A stretch of DNA of 52,702 bases, taken from contig JAFVMW010000054.1 of the NCBI GenBank assembly GCA_017506735.1, positions 1-52,702 of the forward strand. The letters are read 5' to 3'. Shown in pieces: positions 7,599 to 15,811 of this stretch. The notes below the pieces were generated by a model. That model was given only the letters and a program-made list of their open reading frames with translations, made no database searches and had not been told where the DNA came from. The DNA comes from Oscillospiraceae bacterium. Lineage in GTDB: Bacteria; Bacillota; Clostridia; Oscillospirales; Oscillospiraceae. Position numbers and translations under genes: made by a program. The first letter of the stretch is position 1, and every line of letters begins with the position of its first letter.

Positions 7599-7641
7599 AT
7601 TATATCAAAGATACTGCGCATACGCAAGTGCGTATACGCAG
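7599..7641. promoter_or_regulatory. Promoter of the Cys-rich gene overlapped by a palindromic operator
   Basis: On the minus strand an extended -10 TGATATAAT (core 7599-7604) lies 17 bp from -35 TTGCGT (7622-7627). A 13+2+13 inverted repeat with one mismatch, CTGCGCATACGCA (7614-7626) and TGCGTATACGCAG (7629-7641), covers that -35 box and sits in the 105 bp gap shared with the HTH gene. This is a likely operator for the HTH protein. Confidence 0.6.
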
Positions 7642-7681
7642 AAGCGAATGTTTTTGTATGATGCCATTGAGGTGATGGGTG

Positions 7682-7924
7682 ATGGGTGTAAAGCAAGCAG
7701 TCGTATGCCGATTTCAGGGAATTTGTAAAGAGCGAAATATGGCATATAACGAATTGGCTTCTGTTTCCGGCGTAACCCCGTCCAGTGTATACAGCATGAT
7801 GAATCCAAGCAGGGAGAATGTGTCCATTGTGTTGATTAAAAAGCTATGTGATGGACTGGATATGTCATTGGGCGAATTTTTCAATGCCAGAGAGTTTGAT
7901 GAGCTGGAACAGGAAATCCGATAA
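7682..7924 (+). CDS. Small XRE/Cro-type helix-turn-helix regulator
   Basis: The 80-residue protein is almost all HTH domain: an alpha-helix ending CKERNMAYNELASVSG, then the recognition helix TPSSVYSMMNP, and the typical closing motif IKKLCDGLDMSLGEFF. It should bind DNA as a dimer. The ATG at 7682 is preceded by GAGGTGAT; a GTG three bases earlier is a less likely alternative. It is divergent from the Cys-rich gene, and a large palindrome between them (7614-7641) is the obvious binding site, which suggests autoregulation plus control of the partner. Convergent hairpin 7951-7978 separates it from murA. Confidence 0.85.
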   Translation: MGVKQAVVCRFQGICKERNMAYNELASVSGVTPSSVYSMMNPSRENVSIVLIKKLCDGLDMSLGEFFNAREFDELEQEIR

Positions 7925-7950
7925 GGATGGTAATCGTTGTGAATATGCGG

Positions 7951-7978
7951 AAAGAGGACGCTGTGATGCGTCCTCTTT
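7951..7978. terminator. Bidirectional terminator between the HTH gene and murA
   Basis: Perfect 11 bp stem AAAGAGGACGC (7951-7961) / GCGTCCTCTTT (7968-7978), loop TGTGAT, lies between the two convergent genes. Confidence 0.65.
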
Positions 7979-7987
7979 GTGTCTTGA

Positions 7988-9253
7988 TCAGTCATCAATC
8001 CGGCGGATGTTGGCGCCGATGGCGGTGAGCTTGTCGATGATGTGCTCGTAGCCGCGCTCCACATAGTGGATGTTTTTGACCACGGTGGTGCCCTGGGCGG
8101 CCAGGCCGGCGATGATCAGGGCAGCGCCGGCACGGAGGTCCTTGGCGTGGACGGTGGTGCCGCGAAGCAGGGGAACGCCGGTGACGGAGGCGGTCTTTTC
8201 GTTGATCTTGATCTTGGCGCCCATGTTTTCCAGCTCAGAGCAGTAGCCGAAGAAACGGGTCTCATAGACGGACTCGGTCAGACGGCTGACACCGTTTGCC
8301 AGGGCCATGCAGACGCAGATCTGGGCCTGCATATCCGTGGGGAAGCCGGGGTAGGGCATGGTTTTGACGGTGATGCGGCGCAGGGGGGCGGTGCGCTGGA
8401 CCCGGATGGCGTCATCAAACTCCACGATCTTGCAGCCCATTTCCCGGAGTCGGGTGGTGATGCACTCCATGTGCTTGGGGATGACGTTCTTCACCAGAAC
8501 ATTGCCGCCGGTGACTGCGGCCGCGGCCATGTAGGTGCCAGCTTCAATCTGGTCGGGAATGATGGCGTAGTTGCCGCCCTTCAGCTTCTCCACACCGCGG
8601 ATCTTGATGGTATCCGTACCGGCACCGGAGATCCGGGCGCCCATGGTATTCAGGAAGTTGGCCAGATCCACGATGTGGGGCTCCTTGGCGGCGTTCTCAA
8701 TGATGGTCTGGCCCTGCATCAGGGTGGCGGCAAGCATGATGTTCACAGTCGCGCCTACGCTGACCACGTCCAGGCTGATCCGGGCACCCTGAAGGCCCTC
8801 GGGGCCTGCGGAGATGTCCACATACTCCTCGGTTTCCTCCACATCGGCACCCAGACACAAAAAGCCCTTGATGTGCTGGTCGATGGGCCGGGAAGCAAAA
8901 TTGCAGCCGCCGGGAAGGGCAACGTGGGCCTTGCCGTAACGGCTCAGCAGCGCGCCCATCAAATAGTAGCTGGCACGCATCTTCCGCACCAGGGTGGGGT
9001 CGGGCTCGGTGCAGGTAACGTCGGAACAGTCGATTTCCAGGATGCTTTGCTCCACCCATTCAAATTTTGCGCCCATGCTGGCAAGAATGTCCAGCAGGGT
9101 ATGTACGTCGGAAATATCCGGTACGTTTTCAATGCGGCATTTGCCCGGAACCAGAAGGGCGGCAGGCAGAATCGCTACAGCGGCATTCTTCGCGCCGCCG
9201 ATGGTGACAGTGCCGCTCAACGGGGTGCCGCCAATGATCTCATATTTAGCCAA
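7988..9253 (-). CDS. murA: UDP-N-acetylglucosamine 1-carboxyvinyltransferase
   Basis: This 421-residue EPSP-synthase-fold enzyme transfers enolpyruvate from PEP to UDP-GlcNAc, the first committed step of peptidoglycan synthesis, in the cytosol. Catalytic residues are visible: Lys22 in GGAKNA and the PEP/fosfomycin-reactive Cys117 in GGCNFASRPIDQHI. The length is standard. The start is a TTG at 9253, with AAGGAG 10 nt before it; no in-frame ATG exists upstream before a stop. It has its own promoter at 9327-9355. No cell-wall gene flanks it, which fits the second MurA copy of Firmicutes, often located away from the main cluster. Confidence 0.95.
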   Translation of the reverse strand: MAKYEIIGGTPLSGTVTIGGAKNAAVAILPAALLVPGKCRIENVPDISDVHTLLDILASMGAKFEWVEQSILEIDCSDVTCTEPDPTLVRKMRASYYLMGALLSRYGKAHVALPGGCNFASRPIDQHIKGFLCLGADVEETEEYVDISAGPEGLQGARISLDVVSVGATVNIMLAATLMQGQTIIENAAKEPHIVDLANFLNTMGARISGAGTDTIKIRGVEKLKGGNYAIIPDQIEAGTYMAAAAVTGGNVLVKNVIPKHMECITTRLREMGCKIVEFDDAIRVQRTAPLRRITVKTMPYPGFPTDMQAQICVCMALANGVSRLTESVYETRFFGYCSELENMGAKIKINEKTASVTGVPLLRGTTVHAKDLRAGAALIIAGLAAQGTTVVKNIHYVERGYEHIIDKLTAIGANIRRIDD

Positions 9254-9326
9254 GGATCATCCACTCCTTGCAGTTTGATGTATTCTTGCGCCCAAAGGGG
9301 CGATTAGGTGGCTATAACTCAAGGAT

Positions 9327-9355
9327 AGTATAACATAAAACCGTCATTATGTAAA
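9327..9355 (-). promoter_or_regulatory. Extended -10 promoter of murA
   Basis: Minus-strand -35 TTTACA (9350-9355), 17 bp spacer and extended -10 TGTTATACT (core 9327-9332), about 75 bp before the TTG start. Confidence 0.7.
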
Positions 9356-9366
9356 GTATCAAAAGC

Positions 9367-10692
9367 TCAGCGGCGCAGACCCTTGGGATAGTGGTTTTTC
9401 AGCACCCTGCCGTCGCCCTTGCCCCAGCCGATGGAGAGACCTCCGGCGGTGACAAGACACCAGCCCTTCCGGTGGGAGGGGATCACCTCGCCGTGGAGGT
9501 AGGCGGCGATTTCCGGGGAATCGGGGGCGTAATCCTGCATGGTTTTGCAGCTCTTCAGCCACAGGGCCAGGGCATGGGCAGGCTCGAAGCGGCCTTTTTT
9601 GCACTCGCCCAGCTCCAGGCCGGGACGGAGAACCTTCAGGCCCTTCAGGTCGGGGAGCTGCACCGGGGCCCAGAACAGGGAGGTTCCGAAGCGGACGGGC
9701 TTGCCATCGGGGAGGGAGATGGACAGGTCTTTGGCGAAGTCCTGCCACTCCTTCGGGGTGCTTTCGGGTTTGGAGGGGGTGAGGGTGGAGGCTTCGTCCC
9801 CTGCTTTCCGCAGGACGGCGGCGTAGTGACCCTCGCCGTGCTGATGGTGGGGCCAGAGGCGGAAGGTGTGCTCCAGGCCCGGGGCAGGGTCGTCGATGAG
9901 CTCCGGGCGGCCTGGGGACAGGGTGGGGGCGGAAACCGCCTCGATGGAGAAATCCGGGTGGGTTTTCAGAAATGCGGAGATGGCACCTTCGTCCTCCTCG
10001 GGAGCGAAGGTGCAGGTGGAGTAGACCAGCCGTCCGCCGGGGCGCAGGAGCTTGGCGGCGGTTTTCAGAATCTCCGCCTGCCGGGCGGCGCACATGGTTA
10101 CGGTTTCCGGACTCCAGTCGGTGATGGCGGCTTCCTCCTTGCGGAACATACCCTCGCCGGAGCAGGGGGCATCCACCAGAACCTTGTCAAAGGCTCCGGT
10201 GAAATGGCGTTCCAGGTCGCTGGGGTGATGGTTCAGCACCAGAGCGTTGGATACTGCCATCCGTTCGATGTTCCGGGCCAGGATTTTGGCACGTTTGGGG
10301 TTGATCTCGTTGCAGATCAGCAGGCCGCGGCCCATCATTTTGCCGGCGATCTGGGTGGTCTTGCCGCCCGGGGCGGCGCAGAGGTCACAGATGATCTCGC
10401 CGGGCTGGGGGTCCAGAAGCTGGACGGGAGCCATGGCGCTGGCCTCCTGGAGGTAATAAAGGCCGGCTTCATGCCAGACATGAAGGCCGGGACGGGCATC
10501 GGGGTTGTAGTAATAGCCATAATCCGCCCAGGGGACGCTTTCGCCCAGGAAGGGCAGGGAGGGGAACGCTTCGGTTTTCAGAGGGTTGAAGCGAAGGGCC
10601 ACCGCCCGGGGCCGGTCCAGGCTTGCAAGGTAGGCGTCATATTCGTCGCCCAGCTGGTGATGAAGGCGCTGTAAGAATAATTCAGGGAGCAT
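9367..10692 (-). CDS. rsmF: RsmB/RsmF-type rRNA (cytosine-5-)-methyltransferase
   Basis: The 441-residue protein is a NOL1/NOP2/Sun-family methyltransferase. It has the S-adenosylmethionine motif DLCAAPGGKT (103-112), the motif VDAPCSGEG with Cys177 and the catalytic STCTF with Cys227. A C-terminal RsmF-like domain (about 300-441) follows and is expected to bind RNA. It should place 5-methylcytosine in 16S rRNA; the exact base cannot be read from sequence. The ATG at 10692 follows CAGGAGG. Its likely promoter lies over 200 bp upstream (10907-10935), so the mRNA leader would run through the palindromic repeat at 10733-10873. Confidence 0.88.
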   Translation of the reverse strand: MLPELFLQRLHHQLGDEYDAYLASLDRPRAVALRFNPLKTEAFPSLPFLGESVPWADYGYYYNPDARPGLHVWHEAGLYYLQEASAMAPVQLLDPQPGEIICDLCAAPGGKTTQIAGKMMGRGLLICNEINPKRAKILARNIERMAVSNALVLNHHPSDLERHFTGAFDKVLVDAPCSGEGMFRKEEAAITDWSPETVTMCAARQAEILKTAAKLLRPGGRLVYSTCTFAPEEDEGAISAFLKTHPDFSIEAVSAPTLSPGRPELIDDPAPGLEHTFRLWPHHQHGEGHYAAVLRKAGDEASTLTPSKPESTPKEWQDFAKDLSISLPDGKPVRFGTSLFWAPVQLPDLKGLKVLRPGLELGECKKGRFEPAHALALWLKSCKTMQDYAPDSPEIAAYLHGEVIPSHRKGWCLVTAGGLSIGWGKGDGRVLKNHYPKGLRR

Positions 10693-10732
10693 GGAAAACC
10701 TCCTGTGGAGAAATTACGTTTTGACGAGCAAA

Positions 10733-10873
10733 TGGCTCCCCTTGAGGGGAGCTGGATGCCCGAAGGGCAGACTGAGGGGTGAGAGGTTACGACCAGCGCC
10801 ATCTAAAATCGATGGCTTTCACCCCTCCGCCCAGTGTGCGCACTGGGCACCTCCCCTTTGAGGGGAGGCTTTT
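10733..10873. repeat. Dispersed palindromic element (REP/MITE-like)
   Basis: The left end has GGCTCCCCTTGAGGGGAGC and the right end has CCTCCCCTTTGAGGGGAGG. Inside are GCCCGAAGGGC and a perfect GCCCAGTG-TGCG-CACTGGGC (10829-10848). Both ends are themselves hairpins of one type. I recall near-identical intergenic elements in Oscillospiraceae genomes. No ORF is inside. A shorter cousin of the end motif occurs at 37381-37405. Confidence 0.65.
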
Positions 10874-10906
10874 GGACCACGAAATCGTAAAATGAATGAT
10901 GCAATC

Positions 10907-10957
10907 ATTATAGAAAACCGCGGTGTGGTTGTCAAGGTTGGGGATTTGTGGTAAAAT
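10907..10957. promoter_or_regulatory. Overlapping divergent promoters sharing one -35 region
   Basis: Minus strand (toward the methyltransferase): -35 TTGACA (10930-10935), 17 bp, -10 TATAAT (10907-10912). Plus strand (toward the C_GCAxxG_C_C gene): -35 TTGTCA (10929-10934), 17 bp, -10 TAAAAT (10952-10957). The two -35 boxes overlap by five bases, so only one polymerase could bind at a time. Confidence 0.7.
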
Positions 10958-10985
10958 GGAGGAAACTGGATTGGAGGGATCTTCT

Positions 10986-11432
10986 ATGGATCATGGAATC
11001 AAGGCGGCGGAGCTGTTTTTGCAGGGGTACAACTGTGCCCAGGCGGTGGCGGTGGCGTTCTGCGATGTGACGCGTCTGACGGAGTCTCAGGCGGCGAAGA
11101 TGGCCAGCGCCTTTGGCGGCGGTATGGGAAGAATGCGTGAGGTCTGCGGCGCGGTCAGCGGAATGCTGATGGTGCTGTCGCTGTGCTACGGCTATGACAC
11201 CCCGGGGGATGATGTGTCGAAAAAGGAGCTGTACACCCGGGTGCAGGCTCTGGCGGCCCGGTTCCGGGCGGAAAACGGCAGCATCATCTGCAGGGAGATT
11301 CTGAAAAATCCCCCTTCTGACCCCAATCCCACCCCCCGGACGGCAGATTTTTACGCAAAGCGGCCCTGCGCGAAAATGGTGATGACTGCCGGGCGGCTGC
11401 TGGACGAATTTATGGAGGAGAACCCCCTGTGA
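10986..11432 (+). CDS. C_GCAxxG_C_C family protein (putative redox-active)
   Basis: The 148-residue protein belongs to the family named after its cysteine pattern. It carries GYNCAQAV (Cys17), Cys26, REVCGAVSG (Cys54), Cys67, Cys102 and Cys128, plus the glycine-rich FGGGMGRM. Family members are small helical proteins found mainly in anaerobes; some are thought to bind metal or take part in redox chemistry, but no firm role is known. The start at 10986 follows GGAGGG. The stop overlaps the GTG start of the next gene by 4 nt, so the two are translationally coupled. Confidence 0.85.
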   Translation: MDHGIKAAELFLQGYNCAQAVAVAFCDVTRLTESQAAKMASAFGGGMGRMREVCGAVSGMLMVLSLCYGYDTPGDDVSKKELYTRVQALAARFRAENGSIICREILKNPPSDPNPTPRTADFYAKRPCAKMVMTAGRLLDEFMEENPL

Positions 11433-11932
11433 AGGATCTGATTTACTGCCAGAAAGAGATTCCCGGGGATCAGTGCCGGTACGGCTTCCGGACCAGCGCG
11501 GACACGGGCTGCGGCTGGATCGCAACCTACAACGCCCTGCGGCTCCTGGGCTACCGGGCAGAGCCGGATGACTTGATCCGGATGTATGAAAGGATGCTGC
11601 CTCTGGTTCATGGAAATGCCGGAACCACCATGCTTGCCCCGGCTTTGTGCTTCAAAAAGTGGGGATTTCCGGTGGAGGTATCCATCTGCCGGGAGAAATA
11701 CGATGATCTGGTGAATTCGTCGGATGTGTGCATTCTGTTCTACCGCTGGAGGCGGAAGTGGAAGCTGGGCGCACATTTTGTAGCCCTCCACCGGAGGGAG
11801 GAGGGAATTGTGGGATACAACACCTACACCAATTCCCAAGGGCCTGACCGGTATGGGGAAAGCCTGGATGGCTGGCTCCGGGAGCGGAAGTATTTTGGAT
11901 CGGTGCTGATCGGTATCCGGGATAAACGATAA
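11429..11932 (+). CDS. C39-like cysteine peptidase-fold protein
   Basis: A 167-residue protein with GTG start overlapping the previous stop. The block TGCGWIATYNALRLLGY (Cys28), with Gln15 before it, GAHFVALH (His116) and YNTYTN (Asn131) have the order and spacing of a papain-like Gln-Cys-His-Asn catalytic set as in C39-like peptidase and transglutaminase folds. It lacks a signal peptide, transmembrane segment and ABC domain, so it is not a bacteriocin exporter peptidase. Coupling to a Cys-rich partner suggests that the two act together, perhaps with one modifying the other; this is inference. A strong terminator follows. Confidence 0.6.
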   Translation: MKDLIYCQKEIPGDQCRYGFRTSADTGCGWIATYNALRLLGYRAEPDDLIRMYERMLPLVHGNAGTTMLAPALCFKKWGFPVEVSICREKYDDLVNSSDVCILFYRWRRKWKLGAHFVALHRREEGIVGYNTYTNSQGPDRYGESLDGWLRERKYFGSVLIGIRDKR

Positions 11933-11936
11933 AAAA

Positions 11937-11977
11937 AGCTGTCATTGCGAACCAGTGGGCAATGACAGCTATTTTTT
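11937..11977. terminator. Bidirectional terminator
   Basis: AGCTGTCATTG (11937-11947) pairs perfectly with CAATGACAGCT (11960-11970). It is flanked by an A-tract on the left and ATTTTTT on the right, serving the plus-strand pair and the convergent MATE gene. Confidence 0.85.
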
Positions 11978-11981
11978 GTAG

Positions 11982-13361
11982 TTATTCGTTGTACAGGGGC
12001 TTGATGAGCTTGCGGTAGTTGCGCAGGAAGAAGAACAGGGTGACGGCAAGACCCATGCCCTCGGCGATGGGGTAGGCCCACCACACATAGTTGACGTTGC
12101 CCAGCAGGCTCAGCAGGTAAGCGGCAGGCAGCAGAACCAGCATCTGGCGGCACAGGGAGACCAGGGTGGAGTAAATGCCGGTGCCCAGAGCCTGGAAGGT
12201 GGAGCCCAGAATGATGCACACAGCGGCCACGGGGAAGCACCAGGAGATGGTCCGCAGGGCCTGGATGCCCATGGCCATGAACTCGGCACTGGGGTTAAAG
12301 ATGCCCAGCAGAACCTGGGGGATGAGCTGGAAGGCGGCCAGACCGACGAGCATGATGCAAAGACCGGCACCGGCGGCACGCTTGACGGTGCCCATCATGC
12401 GCTGAGGGTTCCGGGCGCCGTAGTTGAAGGCCACGATGGAGATGACGGCGTTGTTGATGCCGAACAGGGGCATGAAGAAGAAGGACTGGAGCTTGAAGTA
12501 GATGCCGAAAACGCTGGTGGCGGTTTCGGAGAAGCTCTGGAGGATCTGGTTCATGCAGAAGTTCATTACGGAGCCGATGCCAACCATAATGACCGAGGGG
12601 ACGCCCACGTTCAGAATCATGCGGATCACATAGCTGTCGGGCTTGGCGTGCTTGCGCAGCAGCTTCAGATCGGTGTTGTACTTTTTGTTCAGACCCATGG
12701 CCAGGATGGCGGCGCACCACTGACCGATGACGGTGGCCAGGGCGGCACCGGCAATGCCCATGGCAGGCAGGCCGAACCAGCCGAAGATCAGAATGGGGTC
12801 GAGAATGATGTTGATCACGGCACCGGTGGTCTGGGTGATCATGGACTGGAAGGAGTGGCCGGATGCCTGCAGGAGACGCTCAAAGAGAATCTCGATGAAA
12901 ATGCCGATGCTGCCTACAGTAACGATGGTCAGGTAGACGGCACCGCCCTCCACGGTTTCAGCCACGGTGGACTGCATCCCGAAGAAGGGACGTGCGAAGA
13001 ACAGACCGAAGAGCAGGAACAGTACGGAGCAGATCGTGGACATCAGGAAGCCGTTGCCGGCGGTACGGCAGGCACGGTCGTAGTTCTGCTCGCCCAGGGA
13101 CTTGGAGAGCAGGGAGTTGACACCCACGCCCACACCGGTGGCAAAGCCGATGAGCAGGTTCTGCACCGGGAAGGCCAGGCTCAGGGCGGTGACGGCGGAC
13201 TCGGAGATCCGGGACACATAGATGCTGTCCACCACGTTGTACAGGGCCTGGACCAGCATGGAGATCACCAGAGGGAGTGCCATGTTGACCAGCAGTTTGC
13301 CCAGGGGCATGGTGGCCATCTTGTTGCCGGAAAGGGGTGTTTCTTTCTTCATTTCGGACAT
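11982..13361 (-). CDS. MATE family multidrug/toxin exporter (1)
   Basis: The 459-residue membrane protein has twelve hydrophobic segments and the typical MATE start: PLGKLLVNMALPLVISMLVQ, then NVVDSIYVSRISESAVTALSLAFP and GVGVGVNSLLSKSLGE, with the second half repeating the pattern. MATE proteins expel drugs, cationic compounds or metabolites by Na+ or H+ antiport across the cell membrane. The ATG at 13361 follows TGAGGT. It stands alone, with a promoter at 13399-13427 and terminators on both sides. No regulator is adjacent, so the substrate cannot be guessed. It is one of three MATE genes in the window. Confidence 0.9.
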   Translation of the reverse strand: MSEMKKETPLSGNKMATMPLGKLLVNMALPLVISMLVQALYNVVDSIYVSRISESAVTALSLAFPVQNLLIGFATGVGVGVNSLLSKSLGEQNYDRACRTAGNGFLMSTICSVLFLLFGLFFARPFFGMQSTVAETVEGGAVYLTIVTVGSIGIFIEILFERLLQASGHSFQSMITQTTGAVINIILDPILIFGWFGLPAMGIAGAALATVIGQWCAAILAMGLNKKYNTDLKLLRKHAKPDSYVIRMILNVGVPSVIMVGIGSVMNFCMNQILQSFSETATSVFGIYFKLQSFFFMPLFGINNAVISIVAFNYGARNPQRMMGTVKRAAGAGLCIMLVGLAAFQLIPQVLLGIFNPSAEFMAMGIQALRTISWCFPVAAVCIILGSTFQALGTGIYSTLVSLCRQMLVLLPAAYLLSLLGNVNYVWWAYPIAEGMGLAVTLFFFLRNYRKLIKPLYNE

Positions 13362-13398
13362 GATGATAACCTCAATTTCACATATATTTCCATTCTAA

Positions 13399-13427
13399 AG
13401 TATAGCGGATTCTGCCGGGGATTGCAA
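13399..13427 (-). promoter_or_regulatory. Promoter of MATE gene 1
   Basis: Minus-strand -35 TTGCAA (13422-13427), 17 bp spacer, -10 TATACT (13399-13404). Confidence 0.7.
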
Positions 13428-13493
13428 GTGGGAATGGGTGTGGGAATTGGGAAAGATGGTGCAGAAATGGGAGGAGGGAGTTGACGCAAAAAA

Positions 13494-13519
13494 ACATCCC
13501 CCTCCGGAGAGGGGGATGT
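13494..13519 (-). terminator. Terminator of the cooS-cooC-acsB operon
   Basis: Perfect 11 bp stem ACATCCCCCTC/GAGGGGGATGT (13494-13504 and 13509-13519, loop CGGA), followed on the minus strand by a run of seven T. It lies about 120 bp after the acsB stop. Confidence 0.8.
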
Positions 13520-13637
13520 GAGGGATGTATCAGGTTCCACGGCGTGGCTCAGCGACAACGCAGCGGTCGAGCGGTTTTAACTCGCATAGCGAATCAAAAC
13601 AGACCTGCGCACGAATCGCCTGCCGGGGCGTCCCAGC

Positions 13638-15773
13638 TTACATATCGAAGGGCTCCATGCCCAGGACGGGATGACCGACCTCGGACAGGTAGTTCAGCAG
13701 CTCCTCGGGATCCTCGGTGCAGACGGTCTCGTCAGCGATCATGTCGGTGAAGTTCTCAACACCGTACATATCCAGGATGGTGGCATCCAGACGCTCACGC
13801 ATCTGATCCTTCAGCATCTTGGGCATCCAGACGATACGGCCGGGGCCGCCTTCTGCTGCGATGAACTTCTTGGAGGAGATGAAGTGCTTGCCGTGGCCCA
13901 TGAAGCCGGGGGTCTGAACGCCGCCGCCGGTCATGGAAGCCATTTCGGAGAAGCTCATGCCCAGAGGAGTGACACCAGCGTGCTCACGGCAGGTGATGAC
14001 GACACCCATGGAAACGGGCTCGACACCGCAGATACACTCGAAGCAGCCGCAGGAGGTCATGGGATCCTCGAACAGGGAGTACAGGGTGATCTTCTCAACA
14101 GCACCGTGGGAGTACTTATTGACAGCCTCGTCCATGGAGTCGTAACGGCCCAGGCGCTCGTCCTGGCAGCCTTCCTTGGTGATGGGCTGGCAGGGACCGT
14201 GGGGGTCCAGCTCCTTGGTGGCCTTGGCATCCAGCCAGGACACGGCGCCGCACAGACCCAGACGCTCGGGGGTAACGATACAGACGTGGCTGGGGGAGAA
14301 GGCCTGGCACATGATGCAGGTGTAGAACTCCTTGACGGACTCGTCGGTCATGGAGGCCAGTCTTGCGTCACGGGCGTTGAAGACCTCGTTGGCCTGAGCG
14401 CGCAGTTCCTTGTTCTGCTCAGCGTCCACGACGATCTTGACCTGGCACTTGTCAGCGATGGCCTCGAACTCGCTCATGACCTTTGCGTACAGGACTTCGC
14501 CGATGTGGGCGAACTTGAAGCCTGCGCCGAAGGTGGACTTGCTGATACGGACACGGATCATGTCACGCTGGCCGGTGTGCATGACGCCCTCGATGCAGTT
14601 GATCCAGGAGTGGATCTTACGCTCGATGACGGACTCGAAGTCGGGCTGCATGGCCTTGCCGGCGATCTCGATGGTGTAGGACAGGGAGATCTTGGAGCCA
14701 ACGGGGACTTCGTCGATCTCGGGGCCGATGACGGTGATCTTGTGATCCTCGACCTCCTGGGCGGTCTTGGTCTGAACCAGCTCGAAGCAGTCCACACGGG
14801 AGCCGTCCACTTCCACCTGCATATCGCCGCGGCGGATGATTTCGCCCTCGAAAGCGGTGGCGAAGGAAACGGGGATGTCGATCTTGGTGATCTTCAGCTT
14901 GATGCCCCGGGCCTCCAGAGAGGTGGCGTTCCACTTGGAGGTGTCCAGCTGCTGGATCAGGGACATGGGAACACGGAACATGTTCTCAGTCTCGTTGGAG
15001 ATGACGGGGAAGCCCAGGCAGATGGCACCGGCACCGTAGGAGACGATCTCATCGGACAGGGACTTGTAGGCGTTGACGAAGGCCTTGACGCGGTCCATGG
15101 TGTACTTGTACAGAGCCTTGGTGTCGCCGGGCTGGATGTTGCCGAAGATCAAAGCGGCACGCAGAGCGACGGTGACAACATGGATGACGGACTGCATCTC
15201 GTAGCCCAGGGGAACCACGCGGACGCCCTCGCCCAGGCTCATGCCGGCCTCGTGGCAGTGACGGATGGACTCGCCGGTCAGGGTGACCAGGATGCCCTGA
15301 GCCTGGTAGGACTTGGCCAGTTCCACGGTCTCAGCAGGGTTCTCGGCACCGCCGATGATAACGGCAACACCGGGGATATCGCCGGTAACCAGGGGCAGAC
15401 CCAGGTTACGGACGAAGGAGTCGGACAGGAAGCCCATCTCGGGCTCAGCGTAGGGCTCAGCACCGTTCAGATACTTCAGAACTTCCAGGAATTCGGCGCA
15501 CAGGGCGGAAGCAACACCGCTGTCGAACACGTCCTGCAGACGCTTGTTGCGGGTCATCATGGGCTTGACATCGTTTTCCAGAGCGGCCTTCAGCTCGCCC
15601 AGGTTGTTGATCTTCTTGCCGGTGATGGAGTAGTATGCAGGCAGATTGTATGCGGTATTGGGGAATGCAACGGGCTCAGCTTCGCCGTACTGGGCAATGG
15701 CTGCGTCGATGGCAGTCACGGTACGGGCGTAATTGTAGTCGTTGCCGTTAAAAACTCTTTCAAAAAGTGTCAC
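13638..15773 (-). CDS. acsB: Acetyl-CoA synthase subunit of the CODH/ACS complex
   Basis: At 711 residues it is close to the usual length of about 730. It joins CO, a methyl group from the corrinoid protein and CoA into acetyl-CoA, the last step of the Wood-Ljungdahl pathway. The A-cluster ligands are intact: Cys486, 489, 498 and 508 in CIMCQAFSPSHVCIV and TPERLGLCGA hold the [4Fe-4S] cluster and proximal metal, and Cys575-Gly-Cys577 in TSCGCFECICG holds the distal nickel. It is the last gene of cooS-cooC-acsB on the minus strand, 38 bp after cooC. acsC, acsD and acsE (corrinoid iron-sulfur protein and methyltransferase) are not in the window. Confidence 0.96.
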   Translation of the reverse strand: MTLFERVFNGNDYNYARTVTAIDAAIAQYGEAEPVAFPNTAYNLPAYYSITGKKINNLGELKAALENDVKPMMTRNKRLQDVFDSGVASALCAEFLEVLKYLNGAEPYAEPEMGFLSDSFVRNLGLPLVTGDIPGVAVIIGGAENPAETVELAKSYQAQGILVTLTGESIRHCHEAGMSLGEGVRVVPLGYEMQSVIHVVTVALRAALIFGNIQPGDTKALYKYTMDRVKAFVNAYKSLSDEIVSYGAGAICLGFPVISNETENMFRVPMSLIQQLDTSKWNATSLEARGIKLKITKIDIPVSFATAFEGEIIRRGDMQVEVDGSRVDCFELVQTKTAQEVEDHKITVIGPEIDEVPVGSKISLSYTIEIAGKAMQPDFESVIERKIHSWINCIEGVMHTGQRDMIRVRISKSTFGAGFKFAHIGEVLYAKVMSEFEAIADKCQVKIVVDAEQNKELRAQANEVFNARDARLASMTDESVKEFYTCIMCQAFSPSHVCIVTPERLGLCGAVSWLDAKATKELDPHGPCQPITKEGCQDERLGRYDSMDEAVNKYSHGAVEKITLYSLFEDPMTSCGCFECICGVEPVSMGVVITCREHAGVTPLGMSFSEMASMTGGGVQTPGFMGHGKHFISSKKFIAAEGGPGRIVWMPKMLKDQMRERLDATILDMYGVENFTDMIADETVCTEDPEELLNYLSEVGHPVLGMEPFDM

Positions 15774-15811
15774 GGTTTTTCCTCCTATTTTAGTTTCATC
15801 TCGGTCCGGAT

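Noticed and set aside
11429-11932. Bacteriocin-processing ABC exporter peptidase
   Set aside because: Only the C39-like fold is present; there is no membrane or ATPase domain and no leader-peptide gene with a GG motif nearby.
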